In this document: positions 33,043 through 43,316 of the stretch, in pieces
How the letters are laid out: each line of letters opens with the position of its first letter
Numbering within the stretch: the first letter of the stretch is position 1
Source of the DNA: Candidatus Rokuibacteriota bacterium
Lineage (GTDB): Bacteria > Methylomirabilota > Methylomirabilia > Rokubacteriales > CSP1-6
Direction of reading: 5' to 3'
NCBI GenBank assembly: GCA_003220685.1
Contig: QHTE01000061.1
Span: forward strand, 100,157-164,156
Length of the DNA: 64,000 nucleotides
Notes under the pieces: generated by a model
The model's input: the letters and a program-made list of their open reading frames with translations, nothing else
Databases searched by the model: none
What the model was told of the DNA's origin: nothing
Program-made: the position numbers and the translations under genes

Positions 33043-33963
33043 ATGAAGAAGTTCATCATCAAGAGGCTTGGACTGGCGGCGATCTCGCTCTTCCTCCTCT
33101 CGTTGACGATCTTCCTCTTGATCCGCATCTCGGGCGACCCCGCCGTGCTGCTCGCGGAGCCCGGTGCCAGCGCCGCCGATCTCGAGGCGATCCGAACGCA
33201 GTTCGGCCTCGATCGGCCGCTCTGGATCCAGTACGCGAGCTTCATCGGCCATCTCTTCCGCGCCGACTTCGGCCAGTCGTTCTACTACCGCACGGACGTG
33301 TTCGAGCTCTATCTCTCGCGGCTGCCCGCGTCGCTGCTGCTGGCCGCGGCGGCCATGCTGTTCTCGCTGGTCATCGGCATTCCCACGGGCATCATCGCCG
33401 CGGTGCGGGTCAACCGATGGCAGGACAGCATCGGGAAGATCTTCGCGCTGCTCGGACTCTCGATGCCGTCGTTCTGGGTCGGCCTGATCATGATCCTCTT
33501 CTTCTCCGTCTATCTCGGCTGGCTGCCGTCGTCCGGATCCGGCACGGTGCTGCACCTCGTGATGCCGGCCGTCGCGCTCGGGTGGGTCTTCGCGGCCGCG
33601 CACATGCGCCTCACGCGCTCGTCGATGCTCGAGGTGCTCGGCTCCGAGTACGTCAAGCTCGCGCGCCTCAAGGGGCTGCCGGAGGCGCTCGTCATCTCGA
33701 AGCACGCGTTCAAGAACGCGCTGATCCCGGTGCTCACCCTGGCCGGGGTCAATCTCGTGATCATGGTCAACGTGGCGGTCATCGTGGAGACCGTCTTCGC
33801 CTGGCCGGGTGTCGGCCGCCTGCTGTTCGAGGGCATCGCCTTCCGCGACTTCCCGGTCGTGCAGGCCTCGATCCTGCTCGGCGGCACGATGATCGTCCTG
33901 GTCAACCTGTTGGTCGACATCCTTTACGCCGTCATCGACCCGAGGATTCGATATGAGGGCTAG
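33043..33963 (+). CDS. ABC transporter permease, DppB type
   Basis: 306 residues, six helices. The N-terminal helix, LIRISGDPAVLLAEPGAS and LDRPLWIQYASF are typical of DppB/OppB proteins. The EAA loop EYVKLARLKGLPEALVISKH lies near residue 205. A GAGGAGG sequence lies upstream. It is the first gene of a four-gene importer operon that contains both ATPases but no substrate-binding protein. Confidence 0.92.
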   Translation: MKKFIIKRLGLAAISLFLLSLTIFLLIRISGDPAVLLAEPGASAADLEAIRTQFGLDRPLWIQYASFIGHLFRADFGQSFYYRTDVFELYLSRLPASLLLAAAAMLFSLVIGIPTGIIAAVRVNRWQDSIGKIFALLGLSMPSFWVGLIMILFFSVYLGWLPSSGSGTVLHLVMPAVALGWVFAAAHMRLTRSSMLEVLGSEYVKLARLKGLPEALVISKHAFKNALIPVLTLAGVNLVIMVNVAVIVETVFAWPGVGRLLFEGIAFRDFPVVQASILLGGTMIVLVNLLVDILYAVIDPRIRYEG

Positions 33964-33981
33964 CGCCCTCTGGAGAATCGT

Positions 33982-34884
33982 ATGAACGGTACCGCCGCCA
34001 ACAGCCGCGCAGTGTCGACGGTCCTGGCGCTGCCGTCGCGTCTGGCCTTCATTCGCTCGGAAGGGTTCCCGCTGATCCCGAGCCTGATCCTTCTCACGAT
34101 CATGCTCGTGGCGATCTTCGCGCCCGCGCTGGCCCCGCACAATCCCGAGGTCGGCGTGCTGGGCGACCGCTTCCGGCCGCCGGCGTGGCAGACGAACGGC
34201 ACCGTGGACCACCTCCTCGGCACCGATCACCTCGGCCGGGACGTGCTCTCGCGGCTGATCTTCGGGGCGCGGATCTCGGTGGTCGTCGGTCTCATGGTCA
34301 TCATCGTGGCCGGAGCCGTCGGCACCGCGCTCGGCATCATCTCCGGCTATCTCGGGGGCTGGGTCGATCAGGTGATCATGCGAATCACCGACGCCTGGCT
34401 CGCCCTGCCCGCGCTCATGCTCGCGATCTTCCTGGCGGCCATCGTCGGACCGGGCATCTCCAACATCATCATCATCCTCGCCACCGCGTGGTGGACCCGC
34501 TACGCACGCGTCATACGTGGCGAGGTGCTGTCCGTCCGCGAGCGCGACTTCGTGCGCCTGGCGGTGGTGGCCGGCTGCTCGAAGTGGAAGATCATGCGCA
34601 AACACATCCTGCCCAACGTGATCAACTCCGCGATCGTGCTGGCCACCCTGCAGCTCGGCCAGGTGATCATCGCCGAGGCGGGGCTCTCGTTCCTCGGCGT
34701 CGGCGTGCCCCCGCCCCAGCCCGCGTGGGGCTTGATGCTCGCGGACGGCAAGAAGGGCCTGATGGCGGGCTACTGGTGGCTGACCGTGCTGCCGGGCTCG
34801 TGCATCATGCTGATGGTCCTGTCGGCGAACCTTCTGGGCGACTGGCTTCGCGTGAAGTTCGACCCGCAGCTCCGCCAGTTGTGA
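33982..34884 (+). CDS. ABC transporter permease, DppC type
   Basis: 300 residues with the DppC signature GTDHLGRDVLSRLIFGA near residue 75, a first helix at ~30-50 and five more. The EAA loop is DFVRLAVVAGCSKWKIMRKH near 190. The C-terminus NLLGDWLRVKFDPQLR is usual for the family. The stop overlaps the next start (GTGA), coupling synthesis of permease and ATPase. Confidence 0.92.
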   Translation: MNGTAANSRAVSTVLALPSRLAFIRSEGFPLIPSLILLTIMLVAIFAPALAPHNPEVGVLGDRFRPPAWQTNGTVDHLLGTDHLGRDVLSRLIFGARISVVVGLMVIIVAGAVGTALGIISGYLGGWVDQVIMRITDAWLALPALMLAIFLAAIVGPGISNIIIILATAWWTRYARVIRGEVLSVRERDFVRLAVVAGCSKWKIMRKHILPNVINSAIVLATLQLGQVIIAEAGLSFLGVGVPPPQPAWGLMLADGKKGLMAGYWWLTVLPGSCIMLMVLSANLLGDWLRVKFDPQLRQL

Positions 34885-35864
34885 CCGGTCCGCTCCTCGA
34901 CATCCGGCGCCTGTCCACGCACTACGTGAGCGCCCGCGGCACCCGTGTCACGCGCGCCGTGGACGACGTCAGCCTGTCGCTCGACCAGGGCCAGACGCTC
35001 GGCATCGTGGGCGAGTCGGGCTCGGGCAAGACGACGCTGGCGCTGACCTTGCTGAGAATGCTGCCGCCGGCCGCGCGCATCGTCTCCGGCGAGATGCTCT
35101 TCGAGGGCTCGGACCTGCTCAAGAAGCGCGAGGGCGAGATGCGGCGCATCCGCGGCAAGCGGATCGCGATGATCCTGCAGGACCCGATGATGTCGCTGAA
35201 CCCGCTCTTCACGGTGGGCGACCAGGTCGCGGAGCCGATCCGCGTCCACGAGGGCGCCCCTCGTCGCACCGCGTGGCGTCGGGCGACCGAGCTCTTGAAG
35301 GCCGTTCGCATCGCAGCGCCGGAGAGACGCGTGCGAGAGTACCCGCACCAGCTCTCGGGGGGCATGCGGCAGCGCATCGTCGGCGCGATCGCGATCTCGT
35401 GCGAGCCGAAGATCCTCATCGCCGATGAGCCCACCACGAGTCTCGACCTCACGATCCAGGCGCAGTACCTGAAGCTCTTGCGTGATCTCCAGCGCTCCCA
35501 TAACCTCGCGCTGATCTTCATCACGCACAACCTCGGCATCGTCGCCAAGATGTGCGATCAGGTCGCGGTGATGTACGCGGGCCGTCTGGTCGAGGCCGGT
35601 CCGGTCAAGCAGATCTACAACGCGCCGGCGCACCCCTACACGCAGGCGCTGCTCGAGTCGATCCCCCGGCTCGGCGACAGTCGTCAGCGGCTCACCGCGA
35701 TCGAGGGCCAGCCGCCGGATCCCGCGTCGCCGCCCCCGGGCTGCGCGTTCCACCCGCGCTGTCCGAAGGTCATGGACCGCTGCCGCTCCGAGGCGCCGCC
35801 CGAGTTCCGCGTCGCGGACGCGCAGACGAGCCGCTGCTGGCTGTCGACGCCCGCGTCGCGGTGA
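34881..35864 (+). CDS. Peptide-type ABC transporter ATPase, DppD type
   Basis: 327 residues, GTG start. Walker A GESGSGKTT (44-52), signature LSGGMRQR, and Walker B ILIADEPTTSLDL are complete. The C-terminal oligopeptide/dipeptide domain carries CAFHPRCPKVMDRC, a Cys cluster that in some DppD proteins binds an Fe-S cluster. It powers import with the DppF-type partner 13 nt downstream. Confidence 0.93.
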   Translation: MTGPLLDIRRLSTHYVSARGTRVTRAVDDVSLSLDQGQTLGIVGESGSGKTTLALTLLRMLPPAARIVSGEMLFEGSDLLKKREGEMRRIRGKRIAMILQDPMMSLNPLFTVGDQVAEPIRVHEGAPRRTAWRRATELLKAVRIAAPERRVREYPHQLSGGMRQRIVGAIAISCEPKILIADEPTTSLDLTIQAQYLKLLRDLQRSHNLALIFITHNLGIVAKMCDQVAVMYAGRLVEAGPVKQIYNAPAHPYTQALLESIPRLGDSRQRLTAIEGQPPDPASPPPGCAFHPRCPKVMDRCRSEAPPEFRVADAQTSRCWLSTPASR

Positions 35865-35877
35865 GAGCCTAGCGACG

Positions 35878-36846
<969 letters not shown>

Positions 36847-36853
36847 CCGCATT

Positions 36854-36904
36854 GCGAGCCGCTGAACGTCGCGGGGCTGGGGCCCCGCCGTTCGAGGCGA
36901 GCCT
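36854..36904 (+). repeat. Dispersed GC-rich repeat, copy B
   Basis: The most divergent copy. The core GTCGCGGGGCTGGGGCCCC is identical to copy A, while the left (GCTGAAC for GCAGGCC) and right (GTTCGAGGCGAGCC) flanks differ by compensating changes: GAAC on the left and GTTC on the right can pair. This suggests the hairpin is what is maintained. It lies 16 nt before the GTG of the acyl-CoA synthetase. Confidence 0.75.
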
Positions 36905-36919
36905 GAGGAAGGAGGTCTG

Positions 36920-38449
36920 GTGGACTACGTCTCGATCCACGCGCAGTCGAAGCCCGACGCGGTCGCGCAGGTCGAGAACGACCGGTCCCTGACCTGGCGA
37001 GAGCTCCTCGAGCGGCGCAACCGTGTCGCCAGTGCGCTGGTCAAGCAGGGCGTGGGCCGCGGCGAGCACGTCATCATCTACGCGCCCAACTCGCTCGAGT
37101 ACCTCCTGGCCTCGGCCGCGACGCGCGCGGCCAACGCGGTACCGATCCCGATGAATCACCGTCTGGTGGCCGACGAGGTGAGCTACATCCTGGACCACTC
37201 CGACGCGGTCGCGGCGTTCGTCGGCGGCCCATTCGTGGCGATGGCGGACGAGGTGCGGCGCCGCGCCTCGCGGGTGCGCCTCTGGATCACCCTCGGCGCC
37301 GAGCGCCGGGACTGGGCGACGAGCCTCGCCGAGCTGCTCGACGCGGGCAGCGCCGAGTCGCCGGCGGTCGATCCGGCCCAGGGCCTTGGCGGATCGATGA
37401 TCTATACGGGCGGGACCACGGGAAAGCCCAAGGGCGCGCTGCGCGCCGCCTCCGACGCCCAGCTCACCCTCGCCTTCATGCAGGCGCTCGGGATGATCCA
37501 CGAGTGTCACGTGCATCTGGTCGCGGGGCCCCTCTACCACTCGGCGCCGGGCTCCTTCGCGCTCTTCGCGGCCGTGCTCGGCGGCACCGTGGTCGTCATG
37601 CCCAAGTTCGATCCCGAGCAGGCGCTGCACCTGATCGACAAGCACCGGGTCACCAGCACGTTCATGGCGCCGACCCTGATCAAGCGGATCGTCGACCTCC
37701 CGGAATCCGTGCGCGCGCGCTACGACGTCACCTCGATGCAATCGCTGGTCGTGGCGGCGGCGCCGTGCCCGATGCGCGTCAAGGAGGCGGCGCTCGCCTG
37801 CTTCGGCCCGTGCCTCTACGAGTTCTACGGCTCGACCGAGCTCGGGATCAACACGATCTTGAGACCCGAGGACGTCCTGAGGAAACCGGGCTCGTGCGGC
37901 AAGGCCGCGCCCAACGTCGAGATCGCGCTGCTCGACGACGACGGCCGGCCGGTCCCCACCGGCGAGCCGGGCGAGCTCTACGTCCGCCGCTTCGGCGGCA
38001 TGTTCGATTCGTACTACAGGAATCCGGAGGCGACCCGGCAGACCGAGCGCGACGGCTGGTACTCCGTCGGCGACGTGGCGTGGATGGACGCGGAGGGCTT
38101 CTACACGCTCTGCGACCGGAAGCGCGACATGATCATCTCCGGCGGCGTCAACATCTATCCCGCGGAGATCGAGGACGCGCTGCACCGGCACCCGGCCATC
38201 GAGGACGTCGCGGTCTTCGGCGTTCCGGACGACGACTGGGGCGAGCGGGTTCACGCCGCGGTGCAGCTCAGGCCGAACCAGACGCTCACCGACGACGAGC
38301 TGCGCGCCTTCGCCCGGCGCCACCTGGCGGACTACAAGGTGCCGCGGGAAGTGTCGTTCCCGGCGGACTTCCCGCGCGACACCGCGGGCAAGCTCATCAA
38401 GCGCGTGCTTCGGGACCCCTACTGGGCGGGACGCGGCCGGAAGATCTGA
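36920..38449 (+). CDS. Acyl-CoA synthetase (AMP-binding, ANL superfamily)
   Basis: 509 residues; the GTG follows GGAGGT. The P-loop YTGGTTGKPKG, the acyl-pocket strand YEFYGSTELG, the hinge WYSVGDVAWMD and the catalytic Lys in DTAGKLIKRVL near residue 496 are all present. It activates a carboxylic acid as acyl-AMP and then acyl-CoA. Chain length cannot be inferred. It stands next to an importer and a few kb from CoA-transferase and crotonase genes, consistent with acid catabolism. Confidence 0.92.
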   Translation: MDYVSIHAQSKPDAVAQVENDRSLTWRELLERRNRVASALVKQGVGRGEHVIIYAPNSLEYLLASAATRAANAVPIPMNHRLVADEVSYILDHSDAVAAFVGGPFVAMADEVRRRASRVRLWITLGAERRDWATSLAELLDAGSAESPAVDPAQGLGGSMIYTGGTTGKPKGALRAASDAQLTLAFMQALGMIHECHVHLVAGPLYHSAPGSFALFAAVLGGTVVVMPKFDPEQALHLIDKHRVTSTFMAPTLIKRIVDLPESVRARYDVTSMQSLVVAAAPCPMRVKEAALACFGPCLYEFYGSTELGINTILRPEDVLRKPGSCGKAAPNVEIALLDDDGRPVPTGEPGELYVRRFGGMFDSYYRNPEATRQTERDGWYSVGDVAWMDAEGFYTLCDRKRDMIISGGVNIYPAEIEDALHRHPAIEDVAVFGVPDDDWGERVHAAVQLRPNQTLTDDELRAFARRHLADYKVPREVSFPADFPRDTAGKLIKRVLRDPYWAGRGRKI

Positions 38450-38464
38450 GTCCGGCGGCCTGCG

Positions 38465-39556
38465 TCAGGACGCCTTCGGCCCGAGCACGTTGAAGGCGAC
38501 CACGGGCTTCGAGAAGCCCTTCAACGCGAGTCCGCCGAGCTCCTCCGCCTCGACCAGCGCCTCGACCGCGCCGAGCACGCGCTGCGAGATCAGGATCTGC
38601 CGGGGCTTCGCCTCGCCGCAGAGGCGGGAGGCCAGGTTGGTCACGGTGCCGATCGCCCCGTAGTCCATCCGGCCTTCGAAGCCGATCGCGCCGATCGTGG
38701 CGTAGCCCTGGGCGATGCCGACGCCGAAGTCGAGGTCGTAGCCGCGCTTGCGCCACTTGACGAGCAGCTCGTCGACCTGCGCGCGCATGACCAGCGCCAT
38801 TCCCACCGCGCGCTCCGGCCCGTCCGGCACCGGCACCGGATCGTTGAAGAAGATCATCATCCCGTCGCCGGTGAACCGCTCGAGCGTCCCTTCGTGCTCC
38901 ACGATCGTACGCCCCATCGCGACGTGGTACTCGCGCAGCACGCCCATGACCTCCTCGGGCTCGGAGGTCTCGGCGAAGGCCGTGAAGCCGCGCAGGTCCA
39001 GGAACACCACGGTGATCTCGCGCCGGTGGCTCTTCAGAGGATCCTCGGCGTCGCCGCTGACGATCAGCTCCGCGAGCTGCGGCGAGAAGAAGCGCTTGAG
39101 CCGCTCGAGGCGGTCGAGCTGGGCGAGCTGCTGCTCGACGCGACGCTCGAGCGTACGGTTCCAGTCGGCGAGCTCGTCTTGGAGGAGCTTGATCCGGAGC
39201 AGCGACTTCACGCGCGCGAGGAGCTCGGGCTGGTTGATGGGCTTGGTCAGGAAATCGTCGGCGCCCGCATCGATGCCCTTCACGCGCTCCTGCGTGGGAT
39301 CGAGGGCCGTCACCATGATGACCGGCAGCATCGACGTCGCCGGGTTCTGGCGGATCTTCCGGCACACGTCGTACCCGCTCATCCCGGGCATCATCACGTC
39401 GAGCAGGACCAGCGCGGGCTGCTCCTTGTCGATCTTCGTGAGCGCCTCGGCGCCGCCGGCCGCGGTGACCACCGCGTAGCCCTTCACCGCCAGCAGGTCG
39501 GCGAGCAGCTTCACGTTGACCGGCACGTCGTCGACGACGAGGATCTTTTCGGGCAT
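38465..39556 (-). CDS. Receiver domain-class III nucleotidyl cyclase response regulator
   Basis: 363 residues. The N-terminal receiver has the phosphoacceptor D53 (LLDVMMPG), acidic D9/D10 and Lys near 105 (TKPIN). A coiled-coil linker (~125-160, RTLERRVEQQLAQLDRLERLKRFF) leads to a class III cyclase domain with the metal-binding Asp in FLDLRGFTAF and GDGMMIFFND, and DYGAIGTVTNLASRL. It should make cAMP (or cGMP) in response to phosphorylation. It follows a CheY-like receiver and a histidine kinase in one operon. Confidence 0.9.
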   Translation of the reverse strand: MPEKILVVDDVPVNVKLLADLLAVKGYAVVTAAGGAEALTKIDKEQPALVLLDVMMPGMSGYDVCRKIRQNPATSMLPVIMVTALDPTQERVKGIDAGADDFLTKPINQPELLARVKSLLRIKLLQDELADWNRTLERRVEQQLAQLDRLERLKRFFSPQLAELIVSGDAEDPLKSHRREITVVFLDLRGFTAFAETSEPEEVMGVLREYHVAMGRTIVEHEGTLERFTGDGMMIFFNDPVPVPDGPERAVGMALVMRAQVDELLVKWRKRGYDLDFGVGIAQGYATIGAIGFEGRMDYGAIGTVTNLASRLCGEAKPRQILISQRVLGAVEALVEAEELGGLALKGFSKPVVAFNVLGPKAS

Positions 39557-39562
39557 CGCGCG

Positions 39563-39946
39563 CTACTTCGCGCTCCGCCGTTCGAGCATCTCGCGGACCG
39601 CGTCCATGAACTCCTTCACCTTGATCGGCTTGCTCTGGTAGCCGTCGAAGCCGGCGGCCATGATCTTCTTCCTGTCGTGGGTCATGGCCGAGGCCGTCAC
39701 CGCCATCACCGGGACCGCCCGCGTGGTCGGATCGGCGCGGAGCTCGCCGAGCGCCGCGATGCCGTCCATGCCGGGCAGCTGGATGTCCATCAGGACGAGG
39801 TCGGGGATATGCGCCTTGGCCAGGCGTACCGCATCCTCGCCGGTGCCGGCTTCGATCGTCCGGTAGCCCCGATACTGGAGCACGTCGCGCACGAGCTTGA
39901 GGTTCTTCTCGTTGTCTTCGACGATCAGGATCAGCTCGTTGGCCAT
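39563..39946 (-). CDS. Single-domain response regulator (CheY/DivK-like)
   Basis: 127 residues, receiver only. Acidic pocket E10/D11, phosphoacceptor D54 (LMDIQLPGMDG), Thr/Ala of AVTASAM and Lys in SKPIKV are intact. With no output domain it may act as a phosphate shuttle between the kinase and the cyclase regulator encoded on either side. The start overlaps the kinase end by 16 nt. Confidence 0.92.
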   Translation of the reverse strand: MANELILIVEDNEKNLKLVRDVLQYRGYRTIEAGTGEDAVRLAKAHIPDLVLMDIQLPGMDGIAALGELRADPTTRAVPVMAVTASAMTHDRKKIMAAGFDGYQSKPIKVKEFMDAVREMLERRSAK

Positions 39947-42834
39947 GGCTTCACCGGGAGTGTGAAGGTGAACGTCGCGCCCTGACCCACCTGGCTCTTC
40001 ACCCAGATCTTGCCGCCGTGCAGCTCGACGAATCGCCGCGACAGGGTCAGCCCGAGCCCCGTGCCCTCGTGCTTCTTGGCGTAGTCGGACCCGACCTGGC
40101 GGAACTCCTCGAAGACGGCCTCGTGGTCCTCCGGCGCGATCCCGACGCCGGTGTCGGTCACCGAGATCTCGGCCAAGCCGTTCGTAAGCCCGGCCTGGAC
40201 CCGGACCTGGCCGCCCTCGGGCGTGAACTTGATCGCGTTGGACAGGAGGTTCAGGAGCACCTGCTTGACCTTCCGCTCGTCGCCCTTGATCTCGCCCAGC
40301 CGCGGGTCGACCTCGACCGCGAGCGTGATCGCGCGCCGCGCGGCGCGCTCGCGGACCAGGGTGATCGAGTTGTCGATCGCCTGCGGGAGATGGAAGTCGG
40401 TGACGTCCAGCTCCATGCGCCCGGCCTCGATCTTCGCGAGGTCGAGGATGTCGTTAATGAGCGACAGGAGATGGCGGCCGGAGGTGAGGATGTCTTGCAG
40501 GTACTCGTCCTGCTTGGGGTTGAGCTCGCCGAACATCCGGTCCAGCAGCACCTCCGAGAAGCCGATGACCGCGTTGAGCGGCGTCCGCAGCTCGTGCGAC
40601 ATGCTGGCCAGGAACTCGGACTTGAGGCGGTCGGCGATCTCGAGCTGGCGGCTCTTCTCCTCGAGCTCCTGGAACAGGCGCGCGTTCTGGATGGCCAGTG
40701 CGGACTGAGCGGCGAAGGTTCGCAGGAGCTCGATGACGTCGGGCGCGAACTCGCCGGGCGCCTTGCGGTTCACGATGAGCGCGCCGATGATGCGGTTCTC
40801 TCGGAGCAGCGGCACGGCCAGGAGAGCATGATAGCCCTCACGGAGGGCCGCCTCCCTCAGCCGGCTCTGATACATCGGGTCGCGCTCGATATCGGGGATC
40901 TGGGTCGGCTCGAAGGTGATCGCCATCCGGCCGACCGCGCCCTCGCCCTTGTGGATGCGGGTCGAACGCAACAAGTCGACGAACTCCATGGCGAGGTTCT
41001 GCGTGGCGCGCAGATGAAACTCTTCCGTCTCCTCGTCGTACTCGTAGATCGAGCCGCCGTCGGTGCCCGAGAGCTGGCTGGCCTGCGAGACGATCGTCGA
41101 CAGCACCGTCTCCAGGTCGAGCGTGGAGCTGACCGCCCGGCCGACTTCCCCAAGGGCCTTCAGCTCGTCGACCAACCGGGCCAGCTCGCGCGTCCGCGTC
41201 TGCAGCTCCTGGAAGAGGCGGACGTTCTCGATCGCGATCACTGCCTGGCCGGCGAACGTCTTGAGGAGAGTCATCTCCTGTTCGTCGAAGACTCTCGCCT
41301 CACGACGGCGGAGGAGTAGCGCACCGATCGCCACGTCGTCACGCATGAGGGGAACGCTCAACACCGTTCGGAACCCCATTTGCCGGGCCATCTCACTACC
41401 CTCGGGAAACTCCTCCGCTTCAGCCTGGGCGTCGGCGACCTGGACGGTCCGGCCCTCCAGCACCGACCGGCCGCCGAACGCCCCACGGGTGAGTGGGAGC
41501 TCCTCTCCGATCGGCCGAGACGCGATGGGACCATAGTGCGCGGCAAGGAGCAGGCGGTCGCCGTGGCGGCGGGCGACAGTGGCGTCAACCGCCTTGCACA
41601 GGCGTACCGCCGCTTCGGCCACTGCGTCGAGCACGGGCTGGATGTCGGTCGGTGAGCTCGAGATCACGCGGAGGATCTCGGCCGTGGCCGTCTGCTGCTC
41701 CAGCGCTTCCGTCAGCTCGCGCGTGCGCTCCTCGACCTTGCGCTCGAGGCCGGCGTACGACTCCTTGAGCTGGGCGGCCATGCTGTTGAACTGGTCGCCG
41801 AGCGCCTCGAGCTCGTCGCCTGTGCGGACGGCGATCCGCTGGTCGAGCTCGCCGGCGCCGATCCGGGCGGCGCCCGCCTGGAGCGCCTGGATGGGCGTGA
41901 CCATCCGTCGAGCCAGGACCAGGCTCGCCGCGACCGACAGGATGATGCCCGCAACGAGGAGACCGATCGTCCGCTGGATCGACGCGTTCAGGCTCGCGAA
42001 CGCCTCCTCGAGCGGCTGCTCCGCGAACACCGTCCACCTGAGCGGCGCGATGGTCGCGTAGGCCGTCATCACGTTCCGGTTCTTGAAATCGCGCGCGATG
42101 GCGACTTGCGCCTGGCGCTCGTTGGGCCCGGGGCGCTCGGCCAGGGCGGCCTTGACCTGATCGAGTCCGATGAAGGTGGTCTTCTGGAGAACCAGACTGA
42201 TGTCGGGATGCGCGATCAGGACGCCCTCGCCGTCGACGACGAAGGCGTGACCGGCCTTGCCGATCTTGATCTGGGACACGACGTCCCAGATGAACTTGAG
42301 GTTGACCTCGGCCACGGTGACACCGGCGTCCTTGCCGCTCCCGGCCATGGCGATCTTCATGTACGGCTCGGACTCTTTCCGGAAGGTCACCGGGCCGTGA
42401 TAGATCTTGCCGGCCTTGGCCTCGAGGAATTGCGGCTCGCGCGAGTAGTCAGTGCCGCTGCCGGCGACGTCCATCGCCAGGCGCGAGACGCGGAGCTGCT
42501 CCTTGCCCTCGGCGTCGAGGTGGCTGATCTCGGTGATCGGCAGCGCCTGGCGCAAGAGCCGCAGATAGTCGACACGGCGCTGGTACATCGCGGCCGACGG
42601 GAGGCCAAGCTGGGGCTGGGTCGTCCAGCTGATCTGCCGCTCGATCTCCTTGATGTAGGCGTCGATGCGATCGGCCACGCCGAGCGCCTTCTCGCGCTGC
42701 AGCGCGACCAGCGCCTCGCGGTTCTCGTAGTACGAGAAGTAGAGCTCGATGGCGCCGGAGGTGAGCAGCGCACCGCTGACCAGCCCGGCGAAGACGATCA
42801 CGTACTTCCGGAAGAGGCGGCCCCGCGGAGTCAC
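39931..42834 (-). CDS. Membrane histidine kinase with Cache sensor, HAMP and two GAF domains
   Basis: 967 residues from a GTG that overlaps the phosphatase stop (GTGA). Order: membrane helix (~12-32), extracytoplasmic Cache sensor (~35-285), second helix (~290-312), HAMP (~313-365), coiled coil, GAF (~385-540), GAF (~555-715), HisKA with the phosphorylated H747 (SHELRTPLNAVIG), then an ATPase domain with N (LSNAIKF) and G boxes (DTGVGI, GTGLGL). It lacks a receiver of its own; the two receiver proteins that follow are the obvious partners. The Cache domain suggests sensing of a small extracellular ligand. Confidence 0.93.
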   Translation of the reverse strand: MTPRGRLFRKYVIVFAGLVSGALLTSGAIELYFSYYENREALVALQREKALGVADRIDAYIKEIERQISWTTQPQLGLPSAAMYQRRVDYLRLLRQALPITEISHLDAEGKEQLRVSRLAMDVAGSGTDYSREPQFLEAKAGKIYHGPVTFRKESEPYMKIAMAGSGKDAGVTVAEVNLKFIWDVVSQIKIGKAGHAFVVDGEGVLIAHPDISLVLQKTTFIGLDQVKAALAERPGPNERQAQVAIARDFKNRNVMTAYATIAPLRWTVFAEQPLEEAFASLNASIQRTIGLLVAGIILSVAASLVLARRMVTPIQALQAGAARIGAGELDQRIAVRTGDELEALGDQFNSMAAQLKESYAGLERKVEERTRELTEALEQQTATAEILRVISSSPTDIQPVLDAVAEAAVRLCKAVDATVARRHGDRLLLAAHYGPIASRPIGEELPLTRGAFGGRSVLEGRTVQVADAQAEAEEFPEGSEMARQMGFRTVLSVPLMRDDVAIGALLLRRREARVFDEQEMTLLKTFAGQAVIAIENVRLFQELQTRTRELARLVDELKALGEVGRAVSSTLDLETVLSTIVSQASQLSGTDGGSIYEYDEETEEFHLRATQNLAMEFVDLLRSTRIHKGEGAVGRMAITFEPTQIPDIERDPMYQSRLREAALREGYHALLAVPLLRENRIIGALIVNRKAPGEFAPDVIELLRTFAAQSALAIQNARLFQELEEKSRQLEIADRLKSEFLASMSHELRTPLNAVIGFSEVLLDRMFGELNPKQDEYLQDILTSGRHLLSLINDILDLAKIEAGRMELDVTDFHLPQAIDNSITLVRERAARRAITLAVEVDPRLGEIKGDERKVKQVLLNLLSNAIKFTPEGGQVRVQAGLTNGLAEISVTDTGVGIAPEDHEAVFEEFRQVGSDYAKKHEGTGLGLTLSRRFVELHGGKIWVKSQVGQGATFTFTLPVKPWPTS

Positions 42835-43316
42835 GCCCCCGACAATAACATCAGCAGGCGCGGGACAGATTTTTCCAGGCACCGGTTGATCTCGTCGCGG
42901 CAGGCGCGGAACACGTCCTGGCCCTGGGTGGCCGGATCGTCGATGTCGCCCTCCTCGCCGACGAACTCGCGCAGGGTGAACACCGGCCGGTCGCGGACCT
43001 CGTCGAAGGCGCTCAGCATCTGCTTCTGGAGACCCGTCATCGTCAGGATCAGGTCCGCCCCGGCGAGCTGGTCGCGGTGGCGGCGGAGATCCGTCGAGAC
43101 GAAGTCGTTCTCGCCAAGGTGGATGCCTTCCTCCCGGAGCGCCAGGCGCGCGTCGAGCGAGGCGATCATGCCGTCACGGGCGTAGTTCGCGATCCCTCCC
43201 GACCGAACGCGGATGGCGCCGTCGGCGCCGTGCCGCGCCAACATCCGCTCCAGCAGCAGCTGGGCCATGACGCTCCGAGCGGTGTTGGCGTGGCACACCA
43301 TCAGGACCGTTTTCAC
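42831..43316 (-). CDS. Low-molecular-weight protein tyrosine phosphatase family protein
   Basis: 161 residues from a GTG overlapping the SDR stop. The phosphate loop is C8-x5-R14 (CHANTARS) next to the N-terminus, as required for LMW phosphatases, arginine phosphatases and arsenate reductases. The general acid would be an Asp in DIDDPATQG. It lacks the extra Cys pair expected of arsenate reductase. It is coupled to both the SDR upstream and the histidine kinase downstream. Confidence 0.87.
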   Translation of the reverse strand: MKTVLMVCHANTARSVMAQLLLERMLARHGADGAIRVRSGGIANYARDGMIASLDARLALREEGIHLGENDFVSTDLRRHRDQLAGADLILTMTGLQKQMLSAFDEVRDRPVFTLREFVGEEGDIDDPATQGQDVFRACRDEINRCLEKSVPRLLMLLSGA

